Source: Saccharothrix ecbatanensis
Lineage (GTDB): Bacteria; Actinomycetota; Actinomycetes; Mycobacteriales; Pseudonocardiaceae
DNA length: 64,000 nt
Assembly (NCBI RefSeq): GCF_014205015.1
Contig: NZ_JACHMO010000001.1
Span: 558,001 to 622,000, forward strand
Direction: 5' to 3'
Positions 36,554 through 44,465 of this stretch are shown piece after piece; the first letter of the stretch is position 1; each line of letters opens with the position of its first letter. The notes below the pieces were generated by a model. It saw only the letters and a list, made by a program, of their open reading frames with translations, was not told where the DNA came from and ran no database searches. A program made the translations under genes and the position numbers.

Positions 36554-37972
36554 TTAATGTCCTACCGGTGCTGGGACGCCGACCTGCGGCACCGGTCGCC
36601 TGACCGGCATGCCGAGAGCGACGAGCATGCCGACGAACGCGAACGCGGAGACCGCGCCCATCCCGGCCGAGAACCCCTCGCTGAACTCCTCGGGCGACGA
36701 GTAGCCGCCGACACTGGCGAACACGGCGACGGTGACCGCGATGCCGAACACCCCGCCGAAGATCCGCAGCATCATGAACGCGCCGGACGCCTGGCCGATC
36801 TCCTGCGGTGTCACCGAGCCGACCACCGCCTTCTGCGCCGCGGGCATGGCCATGGTCACCCCGACGCTGCCGAGGACGAGCGCGGGCAGCAGTTCGAGGT
36901 AGCCCGTGTCGGTGTCGGCCACCAGGGCGATCCAGCCCATGCCGACGGCCTGGAGCAGCAGCCCGCCGACCACGAACGTCCGCTCGCCGTGCTTGTCGGC
37001 CAACCGGCCCGCGATCGGCGCGCACACCATCAGCGTCGCGGTCCACGGCATCAGCATCAGCCCGGCGACGAGCGGCCCTTCACCGAGGACGGTCTGGAAG
37101 TACTGCGCGAGGAAGAACATCGTGCCGTACAGGGAGGCGAAGACGAGGAAGTTCGCCGGGTTGGCGGTGGCGAACGCCCGCTGCCGGAAGAACCGCATCG
37201 GCAGCATCGGCGCCTTCGTGCGTTGTTCCCAGAGCACGAAGGCGACCACCAGCGCGAGCCCGAGGACCAGCGCCCCGACCACTTCCGCGCTCGCCCAGCG
37301 CGCCGCGTTGCCGCGCACCAGACCCCAGACGATGCCGAACGCGCCTGAGGTCACCAGCACGACGCCGACCAGGTCGAGCCGGTTGTTCGGACCGAAGCTC
37401 TCGGCGACGCGCCGGCTGGTGAGCGCGATCGTGACCAGACCGACGGGCAGGTTCAGCCAGAAGATCCACTGCCAGGCCAGCCCTTCGGCGATGGCGCCGC
37501 CGATGAACGGGCCGCTGAACGTGGCCAGACCGGTCAGGCCCAGGTAGAGGCCCATCGCCTTGCCCCGTTGTTGCGGCGGGAACTTCGCGCTGATCAGGGT
37601 GAGCGACAGCGGCAGCACCATCGCGGCGCCCGCGCCTTGCAACGCCCGTGCCGCGATCAGGGCGCCGATGTCCGGGGACAGCGCGCAGGCCACCGAGGCG
37701 AGCGTGAACACCGCCAGCCCGGCGACGAACATCCGTCGGCGCCCGAACCGATCACCCACTGCCGCGCCGGTCAGCAGCAGCACCGCGAACGTGAGGTTGT
37801 AGGCGTTGACGGTCCATTCGAGGTCTTCGAGCGATGCGGTCAGGTCCTGGCGGATCGTGGTCAACGCGGTCGACACGACGAGGCTGTCCAGCGCCATCAT
37901 GAACGACGCCAGTGAAGCGAGGCCCAGCACCCATGCCTGTTCGGACGTCATCCGTCCGCGGTCGGTTTTCAC
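36554..37972 (-). CDS. MFS drug exporter, DHA2 (14-helix) family
   Basis: The 472-residue protein starts at GTG 37972, 5 bases after AAGGAG. The first helix has SLASFMMALDSLVVSTALTTI; loop 2-3 has GDRFGRRRMF; motif C is present as GPFIGGAI. About 14 membrane helices fit drug:H+ antiporter family 2. It is 40 bp downstream of the sigma factor gene and probably co-transcribed, so export may be part of that sigma factor's regulon. The substrate is unknown. Confidence 0.82.
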   Translation of the reverse strand: MKTDRGRMTSEQAWVLGLASLASFMMALDSLVVSTALTTIRQDLTASLEDLEWTVNAYNLTFAVLLLTGAAVGDRFGRRRMFVAGLAVFTLASVACALSPDIGALIAARALQGAGAAMVLPLSLTLISAKFPPQQRGKAMGLYLGLTGLATFSGPFIGGAIAEGLAWQWIFWLNLPVGLVTIALTSRRVAESFGPNNRLDLVGVVLVTSGAFGIVWGLVRGNAARWASAEVVGALVLGLALVVAFVLWEQRTKAPMLPMRFFRQRAFATANPANFLVFASLYGTMFFLAQYFQTVLGEGPLVAGLMLMPWTATLMVCAPIAGRLADKHGERTFVVGGLLLQAVGMGWIALVADTDTGYLELLPALVLGSVGVTMAMPAAQKAVVGSVTPQEIGQASGAFMMLRIFGGVFGIAVTVAVFASVGGYSSPEEFSEGFSAGMGAVSAFAFVGMLVALGMPVRRPVPQVGVPAPVGH

Positions 37973-38012
37973 CGTTTCTCCTTGTGGTTCAAGTTTCTGG
38001 GACGCGGAGCTT

Positions 38013-39065
38013 TCAGACGCGGAGCGACCGCGGGAGCCCGAACGCGGTCAGCAGGGAGTTGTCCACGAAGCGGGTGAGCGCGGTGATCCGGTCGCCGGTC
38101 AGGCTCAGCACGAGCACGCCGTGCGCGTGCAGGATCGGGTTGCGCGGGTCGCGGAGGTAGCAGCCGAAGGCCGGTTGGCGGTTGGCCCGGGTCGGGATCA
38201 GCACGTGCCGGCCGCCGTTGCGCAGTGCGACCGTGGCCAGGAAGTGCCGGACGTCGTCCAGGCCCTGGTACACCAGGGGCATGGGCGGCATGGTCAGCCG
38301 GGCGTCGTCCGTCAGCATCGAGACGATCGCGTCGACGTCGCCGGATTCGAACGCGCGGACGAAGTCGTCCACGATCCGGCGTTCCTGTGGCGAGTTCGGC
38401 AGCGGAGCGCTTTCCCGGACCGGCAGCTCGTGGGCGAGTGCGCTTCGTGCCCGGTTCAACGCGCTGGTCACGGCGTTCTCGGTCGTGTCGAGGATGCCGG
38501 CGACCTCGGCGGCCCGGAATCCCAGCACGTCCCGCAGCACCAGCACGGCCCGTTGCCTCGGTGGCAGTTGTTGCAGGGCGGCGAGGAACGCCAGTGAGAC
38601 CGATTCCCGGACCTCGTAGCGGGCTTCCGGGCCGGGCACGTGGTCGGTGATTTGGTCGAGCAGCACGTCGGGGTACGGCTCCAACCAGCTCGGTTCCGCT
38701 TGGCGGTGCGACGGCTCGGGCAACGGGACCTCCGACCGGTAGGCCGCGTACTCGTGCGGCCGACGTGAGCCGGCGCGCAGTGCGTTCAGGCAGCGGTTGG
38801 TCGCGATCCGGTAGAGCCAGGTGCGGACCGACGAGCGTTCCTCGAACCCGCCGATGCCGCTCCAAGCGGCCAGGAGCGTCTCTTGGACCAGGTCTTCGGC
38901 GTCTTGGACGGAGCCGAGGATGCGGTAGCAGTGGACCTGGAGCTCACGGCGGTACGGCTCGATCAACTCGCGGAATGATTCGCCGTCGCCTGCCCGTGCC
39001 GTCGCCAGCAGGTCCTCGGGCGTGCGCCGGGTGCCGGTTTCCCCTGTCGGCGGCGTGCGTCGCAT
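38013..39065 (-). CDS. ECF sigma factor with C-terminal SnoaL-like domain
   Basis: The 350-residue protein starts at ATG 39065, after GGAAGGAG. Sigma region 2 (FRELIEPYRRELQVHCYRILGSVQDAEDLVQETLL) and region 4 (LPPRQRAVLVLRDVLGFRAAEVAGILDTTENAVTSALNRARS) are clear. The last about 130 residues (VDDFVRAFESGDVDAIVSMLTDDARLTMPP) form a SnoaL/NTF2-like domain that in such sigma factors modulates activity in place of a separate anti-sigma factor. No anti-sigma gene is adjacent. Confidence 0.83.
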   Translation of the reverse strand: MRRTPPTGETGTRRTPEDLLATARAGDGESFRELIEPYRRELQVHCYRILGSVQDAEDLVQETLLAAWSGIGGFEERSSVRTWLYRIATNRCLNALRAGSRRPHEYAAYRSEVPLPEPSHRQAEPSWLEPYPDVLLDQITDHVPGPEARYEVRESVSLAFLAALQQLPPRQRAVLVLRDVLGFRAAEVAGILDTTENAVTSALNRARSALAHELPVRESAPLPNSPQERRIVDDFVRAFESGDVDAIVSMLTDDARLTMPPMPLVYQGLDDVRHFLATVALRNGGRHVLIPTRANRQPAFGCYLRDPRNPILHAHGVLVLSLTGDRITALTRFVDNSLLTAFGLPRSLRV

Positions 39066-39220
39066 GGCGGCTCCTTCCGTTCCTGGTGGTCCTTGCACAA
39101 GGCCTCATGCAAGGCCTCACAGGGATGGACACCGCCAGAACCGAAAACTGATCGCCCGACCGTCGGTGAGGGATGAGGTGTGGCGTGGGTCACCCGGTCG
39201 AGGTTGGAAGTGAGGAGTGC

Positions 39221-40081
39221 TCAGTGCAGCTCTGCCGCGGCCGCGCGGAACACGGCGTCCGCGACGCGGGCCAGCGGCGGCGAGTCGAGCTTCCACTGCT
39301 GCCAGTGCAGCAGCACGTCCACCGGCTTCTCGGGGGCGAGGTGGACGAGCCTGCGGTGCGCGGCGATCTGGTGCTCGGTGAGCAGCGCCCACCCCGCGCC
39401 CGCGACCACGGCGTCCTCGAACACGTGCCCGTCCGGCAGGTGGTGGCGATGGGCCGACGCGTTGTGGCCGGAGAGCTCGCGGCAGAACCGGTCCTGGAGG
39501 TCGTCCTTCTCGTCGAACACGATCACCGGCGCGTCGTGCAGCGGACGGCCGTCGGACAGCCAGCGTCGCGCGAACTGTTTGGTGGCAACGGCGTGGTAGC
39601 GGATGCTCCCGAGTGGACGGACGACACAGCCTTGCACCGGCTGCGGCGACGACGTCACCGCGCCGACGACCAGACCCTGGCGCAGCAGTTCGGCGGTGTG
39701 GTCCTGATCGTCCCGCCGCACGGTCAGCACCAGGCCTTCGTCGGTGGCCAGCTCCTTGACCACGCGGCGGAACCAGGTGCCCAACGAGTCGGCGTTGACC
39801 GCGACCGGGATCGGCGTCGGGTTCTCGATCAGCCCCAACGCCTCCCGCGCGTCCCGGTCCAGCAACGCCTGCTGCCGCCCGTACCGCGCGATCACCGCGC
39901 CCGAGTCGGTCAGCTTCGCGGGCTTGGAGCGCACCAGCAGGACGCGGCCGGTCCGTTGTTCCAGCAGCTTGATGCGCTGGCTCACGGCCGACGGGGTGAC
40001 GTGCAGCGCTTTGGCGGCGGCGTCGAACGTGCCCTCGTCCACGACGGCCAGCAAGGTGCGCACGCACTCCGGATCCATCAT
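39221..40081 (-). CDS. argP: LysR-family regulator ArgP/LysG of lysine/arginine export
   Basis: The 286-residue protein starts at the ATG-ATG pair near 40081. The HTH reads DPECVRTLLAVVDEGTFDAAAKALHVTPSAVSQRIKLLE, typical of ArgP/LysG, followed by the LysR effector domain. It is divergent from lysE, the classic pair in which ArgP/LysG activates the exporter when lysine or arginine builds up. The 69-bp spacer (40082-40150) must hold both promoters. Confidence 0.88.
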   Translation of the reverse strand: MMDPECVRTLLAVVDEGTFDAAAKALHVTPSAVSQRIKLLEQRTGRVLLVRSKPAKLTDSGAVIARYGRQQALLDRDAREALGLIENPTPIPVAVNADSLGTWFRRVVKELATDEGLVLTVRRDDQDHTAELLRQGLVVGAVTSSPQPVQGCVVRPLGSIRYHAVATKQFARRWLSDGRPLHDAPVIVFDEKDDLQDRFCRELSGHNASAHRHHLPDGHVFEDAVVAGAGWALLTEHQIAAHRRLVHLAPEKPVDVLLHWQQWKLDSPPLARVADAVFRAAAAELH

Positions 40082-40150
40082 CACAGTTGCTAATGATACG
40101 TAAGAAACCGTAGCTGGCCTTATCGATGCGAGGTTCATACCGTCGGTGGC

Positions 40151-40735
40151 GTGACGTACGCGCTGCTCGCCGGGCTTGGCACCGGACTGTCCCTCATCGT
40201 CGTGATCGGCGCCCAGAACGCCCTGGTGTTGCGCCAAGGGGTGCTGCGGCAGCAGGTGCCGGCGATCGTGGCGATCTGCGCGGGATCGGACGCGCTGCTC
40301 ATCGCGCTGGGCGTCGGCGGTGTCGGTGCGGCGCTGACCGCGTGGCCGACCGCGTTGACGGTGGTGCGGTGGGTCGGTGCCGCGTTCCTGGTCGGTTATG
40401 GAGTGCTTGCCGCACGGCGCGTGCTCCGGCCGGCCGCGTTGGAACTGGGCGGCGCGGCGTCCGCGGCGATCGTCACGTGCCTGGCGCTGACCTGGCTCAA
40501 CCCGCACGTGTACCTGGACACCGTGCTGCTGCTCGGCACCGCGTCCACCGGCTTCGGCGGCGACCGCTGGTGGTTCGGGGCCGGCGCGATGGCGGGCAGC
40601 GTGCTCTGGTTCACCGCGCTCGGCTTCGGCGCTCGATGGCTGTCCGGCACGTTCACCCGGCCATCGGCGTGGCGGGTGCTGGACGCGGCGGTCGCCGTGG
40701 TCGTCACGGCGACCGGCATCTCGCTGGTGTTGTAG
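40151..40735 (+). CDS. lysE: LysE-family amino acid exporter
   Basis: The 194-residue membrane protein starts at GTG 40151. The family start is present: GLGTGLSLIVVIGAQNALVLRQGVLRQQ, then LTWLNPHVYLDTVLLLG. About six hydrophobic segments fit LysE/ArgO. It exports basic amino acids when internal levels are high, under control of the divergent argP. Confidence 0.88.
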   Translation: MTYALLAGLGTGLSLIVVIGAQNALVLRQGVLRQQVPAIVAICAGSDALLIALGVGGVGAALTAWPTALTVVRWVGAAFLVGYGVLAARRVLRPAALELGGAASAAIVTCLALTWLNPHVYLDTVLLLGTASTGFGGDRWWFGAGAMAGSVLWFTALGFGARWLSGTFTRPSAWRVLDAAVAVVVTATGISLVL

Positions 40736-40745
40736 CGGTTCACGG

Positions 40746-41819
40746 TTACGAGCGGCCCGTGAAGAAGCGGCGGATGTCGTCGGCGAGCAGGTCCGGCGCT
40801 TCCATCGCGGCGAAGTGGCCGCCCCGGTCGAACTCGCTCCAGTGCTCGACCCGGTAGGTCAGCTCGGCCAACGGCCGCACGGACAGCACGATGTCGTGCG
40901 CGAACACGGCGACGCCGAGCGGCGCGGGGCAGGCGTTCGAGACCACGCCCGTCTCACGGTTCAGCCGGGCCGACGAGCCCGCCGTGCCGGTGAGCCAATA
41001 CAGCATCACGGTGGTCAGGATCCGGTCGACGTCGATCTTCGAGTCGGGGTCGGTCCACTCGGTGAACTTCTCCGCGATCCACGCGAGCTGGCCAACGGGG
41101 GAGTCGGTCAACGCGTAGGAGATGGTCTGCGGACGGGTTCCGTGCAGCACCTGGTAGCCCGGCCGGTTCCGCATCATGGCCTTGATCCGGTCCAGCCGCC
41201 GGTTGTCCTCTTCGGACAGTCCCACGCCGTCGACGGGCGGCGTGGGCAGGTAGTTCACGTGCACCGCCACCACGTTCCGGGGCGCGGCGACGGCCATGGC
41301 CCTGGCGATGTTCGAGCCCCAGTCGCCGCCCTGCGTCCCGTAACGCGGGTAGCCGAGGCGGTCCATCAGCTCGGCGAACGCCCGCGCCACCCGGTGCATG
41401 TCCCAGCCGCGCTCCTTCGTGGGGCCGGACAGGCCGAAGCCGGGGATCGAGGGGATGACCAGGTGGAAGTCGCGGGACAGCGGCTCGATGACGTCCAGGA
41501 ACTCCAGCACGCTGCCGGGCCAGCCGTGGATCAGCACGAGCGGCAGCGCGTCGGGGTTCGCCGACCGGACGTGGAGGAAGTGCACGCGCTGGCCATCGAT
41601 CTCGGTGGTGAACTGCGGCAACGCGTTCAGCTCGGCCTCGTGCCGCCGCCAGTCGTAGGTGTGCAGCCAGTGGTCGGCCAGGGCGCGGACGTGGGCGAGG
41701 GGGAAGCCGTAGTCGAACCCGGCGTCGGGCAGTTCCTCGGGCCACCGGGTGCGGGTCAGCCGGTCGGTCAGGTCGTCCAGGTCGGCTTGGGGGACGTCGA
41801 GCGTGAAGGGCGTGATCAT
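40746..41819 (-). CDS. Epoxide hydrolase (alpha/beta hydrolase with EHN domain)
   Basis: The 357-residue protein starts at ATG 41819. The N-terminal EHN domain (FTLDVPQADLDDLTDRLTRTRWPEELPDAG) is followed by LVLIHGWPGSVLEFLDVIEPL and the nucleophile elbow TQGGDWGSNIARAMA, where the Asp of GGDWG is the nucleophile. The end has EHWSEFDRGGHFAAMEAPDLLADDIR with the catalytic His. It opens epoxides to diols; the substrate is unknown. Three palindromic operators lie in its promoter. Confidence 0.87.
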   Translation of the reverse strand: MITPFTLDVPQADLDDLTDRLTRTRWPEELPDAGFDYGFPLAHVRALADHWLHTYDWRRHEAELNALPQFTTEIDGQRVHFLHVRSANPDALPLVLIHGWPGSVLEFLDVIEPLSRDFHLVIPSIPGFGLSGPTKERGWDMHRVARAFAELMDRLGYPRYGTQGGDWGSNIARAMAVAAPRNVVAVHVNYLPTPPVDGVGLSEEDNRRLDRIKAMMRNRPGYQVLHGTRPQTISYALTDSPVGQLAWIAEKFTEWTDPDSKIDVDRILTTVMLYWLTGTAGSSARLNRETGVVSNACPAPLGVAVFAHDIVLSVRPLAELTYRVEHWSEFDRGGHFAAMEAPDLLADDIRRFFTGRS

Positions 41820-41833
41820 CTTGGTCGGCTCCG

Positions 41834-41892
41834 TTGGTCTCACCAATGTTGGTGACGCCAACGGTATATCGAACACGTTGGTCTTGCCAACG
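41834..41892 (-). promoter_or_regulatory. Promoter with three palindromic operators upstream of the epoxide hydrolase
   Basis: Three related sites are seen: TTGGT-CTC-ACCAA (41834-41846), GTTGG-TGACG-CCAAC (41848-41862) and CGTTGG-TCTTG-CCAACG (41876-41892). On the minus strand a TTGGCA -35 and a TATACC -10, 16 bp apart, overlap them. This pattern suits a TetR-like repressor. No such regulator gene is adjacent. Confidence 0.65.
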
Positions 41893-41963
41893 TTTATGCC
41901 GGCTGTCCTCCGGGCTGGGTTGTCAACCTGAAAGTGTCGGACCCCGCGTCTATCGTCCCCGGC

Positions 41964-42395
41964 ATGGCTACTTGGGACGACGTTCACCGCCTCACGTCGG
42001 CGCTGCCCGAGGTCACGGAGCGCCCCTCCTACGACGGACGGCCCGCTTGGCGGGTGAAGGACAAGGCGTTCACGTGGGAAAGACCTCTGCGCAAGGCGGA
42101 CCTGGCCGCCCTCGGCCCGGACGCGCCGGAGGGTCCGGTGCTGGCGGCGAGCGTGCCCGACCTGGGCGCGAAAGAGGCGTTGCTGGCCGACGACCCGGCG
42201 GTCTACTTCACCACGCCGCACTTCGACGGCTACGCCGCGATCCTGGTGCGGCTGGACGAGATCACCGTGCCGGAACTGGAGGAGCTGGTGACCGAGGCCT
42301 GGCTGTGCCGCGCGCCGAAACGCCTCGCCAAGCAGTACGAGGCCGGTCGCGGCGCGCCCCCGGTGGAAGGAGGCGGAGGCACGCCGCGAGCGTGA
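41964..42395 (+). CDS. MmcQ/YjbR-family protein
   Basis: The 143-residue protein starts at ATG 41964. The family pattern is DDVHRLTSALPEVTERPSYDGRPAWRVKDKAFTW and later VYFTTPHFDGYAAILVRLDEI and EAWLCRAPKRLAKQYEA. The fold is CyaY/YjbR-like and the biochemical role is not known; many are thought to bind DNA. It shares the spacer with the divergent epoxide hydrolase and ends 2 bp from a convergent gene. Confidence 0.78.
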   Translation: MATWDDVHRLTSALPEVTERPSYDGRPAWRVKDKAFTWERPLRKADLAALGPDAPEGPVLAASVPDLGAKEALLADDPAVYFTTPHFDGYAAILVRLDEITVPELEELVTEAWLCRAPKRLAKQYEAGRGAPPVEGGGGTPRA

Positions 42396-42396
42396 G

Positions 42397-43593
42397 TCAC
42401 CAGGTGCTGTTGACCAGCCCGGTGCCCAGGTAGACCTGGTCGAACCCGTTGCCGTCGTTGTCGTCGGTGTAGGCGATGGTGATCCGGCCCCACCCGTCCA
42501 CGCCGAGCGCGGGCTCGTCCTGTCGCCCGGTCGCCGTCGAGACCGTCGGCTGGCGCGGCAGCCTGCCCGCGACCGTGCCGTCCGGGTTCAGGCCCTGCGT
42601 CACCACGTCCTGCGCCTCGACGGACGAGACCACCACGTTCAGCTGGTCGTCGATGCCGATCTGCGGGTCGACGCCCGCGAGGAGGGTGTCGGTTGCCATC
42701 CGGGCGGTGCCGGCGGCGTTGAACGACCGCACGGCCACCTGCGCCGTGCCGGTGTGGTCGGTTTCCCAGGCCACCGCGTGGTCGCCGTTGAAGTTCGCCG
42801 CCACGACGGGCCGCCGCTGCTGCCCGCCACCGTTCGCGTTGACCGCGCCCTGCGCCACCTTCACGCCACCGGCCGGGGTGAGGACCTTGCGGCCGATGTT
42901 GAAGAACGCGTTGCCGTCGCCGTCCTCGTCCCACACCACGATCGCGTTGCCCGCCGCGCCCATGGCCACGTCCGGCCGCTGGTGCGTGCCGCCGGTCGTG
43001 TTGACCTGCGCCTCGTACGTCTTCGACGTGATGGAGGCGAACCCGGCGATCCGCACGGTCGGGTTGGTGGTGGACTGCTTGTCCTCCCACACCACCGCGA
43101 AACCGCTCGTGTCGGGGTCGGCGGCGACGGCCGGGTCGAGCTGCTGGCCGTCCGTGTTCGCGTTGGCCCGCGCGGAACCGGTGACCGTGCCGGTCGTGCC
43201 CAGCTCGCGCACCTGGATGTTGTAGTAGCCGTTGCCGTCCCCGTCGTCGGCCCACACCACGACCGCGGTGCCGTTGTCGTGCACGGCCACGTCCGGCTGC
43301 ACGTGCCGCCAGTTCCCGGTGCCGCCCGTGGACAGCTTCTTCTCGTAGCGGGACACGCCGTCCTTGAACAGGCGCACCCACACGTCGCTGTGCACGGGGT
43401 CGGTCGGCGTCGTGCTGTCGCGGTCGTCCTCCCAGACCACGGCGGTCCAGCCGTTGCGCACGGCCGACACGGCGGCGTTGTCCTGGTCGCCGGTGGCCGT
43501 GCTGTTCGCGGCGATCCACGTGGCCGCCGCCGACGCGGTGCCGGCGCCCAGCAGCATGAGCGCGACCGCGGTGATGATCGTCAGCTTCTTCAT
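42397..43593 (-). CDS. Secreted repeat protein coupled to phoD, unknown function
   Basis: The 398-residue protein starts at ATG 43593, overlapping the phoD stop by ATGA. The signal peptide ends at GTASAAA. The rest is built from about five repeats of 60-70 residues with a shared core such as RPDVAM...GNAIVVWDEDGDGNAFFNI, which suggests a beta-propeller with Asp-rich, possibly Ca-binding, loops. The coupling implies a role beside the PhoD phosphatase. Since phoD is now split by an 8.5-kb element, expression of this gene may be reduced. Confidence 0.7.
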   Translation of the reverse strand: MKKLTIITAVALMLLGAGTASAAATWIAANSTATGDQDNAAVSAVRNGWTAVVWEDDRDSTTPTDPVHSDVWVRLFKDGVSRYEKKLSTGGTGNWRHVQPDVAVHDNGTAVVVWADDGDGNGYYNIQVRELGTTGTVTGSARANANTDGQQLDPAVAADPDTSGFAVVWEDKQSTTNPTVRIAGFASITSKTYEAQVNTTGGTHQRPDVAMGAAGNAIVVWDEDGDGNAFFNIGRKVLTPAGGVKVAQGAVNANGGGQQRRPVVAANFNGDHAVAWETDHTGTAQVAVRSFNAAGTARMATDTLLAGVDPQIGIDDQLNVVVSSVEAQDVVTQGLNPDGTVAGRLPRQPTVSTATGRQDEPALGVDGWGRITIAYTDDNDGNGFDQVYLGTGLVNSTW

Positions 43594-44403
43594 GGCGCCT
43601 GCAATCCGGGGTTGCCTGCCTGGATGACGTAGCTCTTCAGGGTCCTGATCGGGTAGTCGCGCGTGGTGACCCGGTCCAGGAAGCGGAAGTCGACGTTCAC
43701 CTGGGTGGGTGAGGTGACGGTCCGGACGTAGCCGCGCAGGTTCTTGTAGAACTTCACGTGCGGGTTGAGGCTGGACAGGCCGTTGTCCGTGGCGCTGCCG
43801 TCGCCGCCGGACGTCACCGACGTGGTGACCAGTTCCGTGCCGACGATCCGGTCCTGCGTGGTGTAGTTCGCCATCAGGTTGCTCGCCCACGACCGGTGCA
43901 CGTCACCGGTCAGCACCACGGTGTTGCGCAGACCCGCCGCGTCCCAGCCGCGCTGCAAGCGGTCGCGGTTGGCGGTGTAGCCGTCCCACGAGTCCATCGA
44001 CTTCGCGCCGTCCGCCGAGGCGAGCTTCTGCGCGAAGAAGACCTGCTGGCCGAGGAAGTCCCAGGTGCCGAGCTTCTGGCGCATGCCGTCGAGGAGCCAC
44101 GCTTCCTGCGTCGCGCCGGTGAGCGTGCGGGCCGGGTCGGAGGCGTCCGCGCACACCTTGGTGCCGTCACCGCAGGCCTGGTCGTCGCGGTACTGGCGGG
44201 TGTCGAGCATGTGGAACGTGGCCAGGCTGCCCCAGCGGACGCGGCGGTACAGCTGCATGTTCTCCGCGACCGGCGCTTGTGCGGCACGCAGTGGCATGTG
44301 CTCGTAGTACGCCTTGTACGCGGCCGCACGGCGGAGTTTGAAGTCGCCGGCCGGGGAAGTGTTGGCGCGCACCAGGTTCGCGTAGTTGTTCTCCACCTCG
44401 TGG
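43590..44403 (-). pseudogene. phoD: phoD alkaline phosphatase, C-terminal part (split by an integrative element)
   Basis: This is the second half of phoD: it begins inside the metal-site motif as CHEVENNYANLVRAN-type sequence (H-E-V-E-N-N-Y) and includes DTRQYRD, GQQVFFAQKL and the metal-binding VVLTGDVHRSW. The first half is at 52935-53632. Joined at the GA dinucleotide, the halves give one continuous 504-codon frame. Without the first half it lacks signal peptide and start, so it is not expected to work while the element is integrated. Confidence 0.9.
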
Positions 44404-44428
44404 TCCCACCACGTTGGTCAGCCAACTA
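44391..44428. other. attL of the phoD-integrated element
   Basis: Host sequence CTCCACCTCGTGG is followed by the crossover TC (44404-44405, GA on the coding strand of phoD), then element sequence CCACCACGTTGGTCAGCC. The integrase gene starts 61 bp away. Confidence 0.82.
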
Positions 44429-44465
44429 CAGTCGATAGCGGCGTCTACCAGCGAGGATACCGACC

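Noticed and set aside
39093..39120. Short direct repeat CAAGGCCTCA upstream of the sigma factor gene
   Set aside because: Two 10-bp copies a short distance apart in GC-rich DNA can arise by chance, and they do not fit a promoter or operator shape.
43590..44396. The phoD C-terminal part as a stand-alone phosphatase gene
   Set aside because: Its first codons continue a metal-site motif whose beginning lies at 52935; there is no signal peptide or ribosome site.
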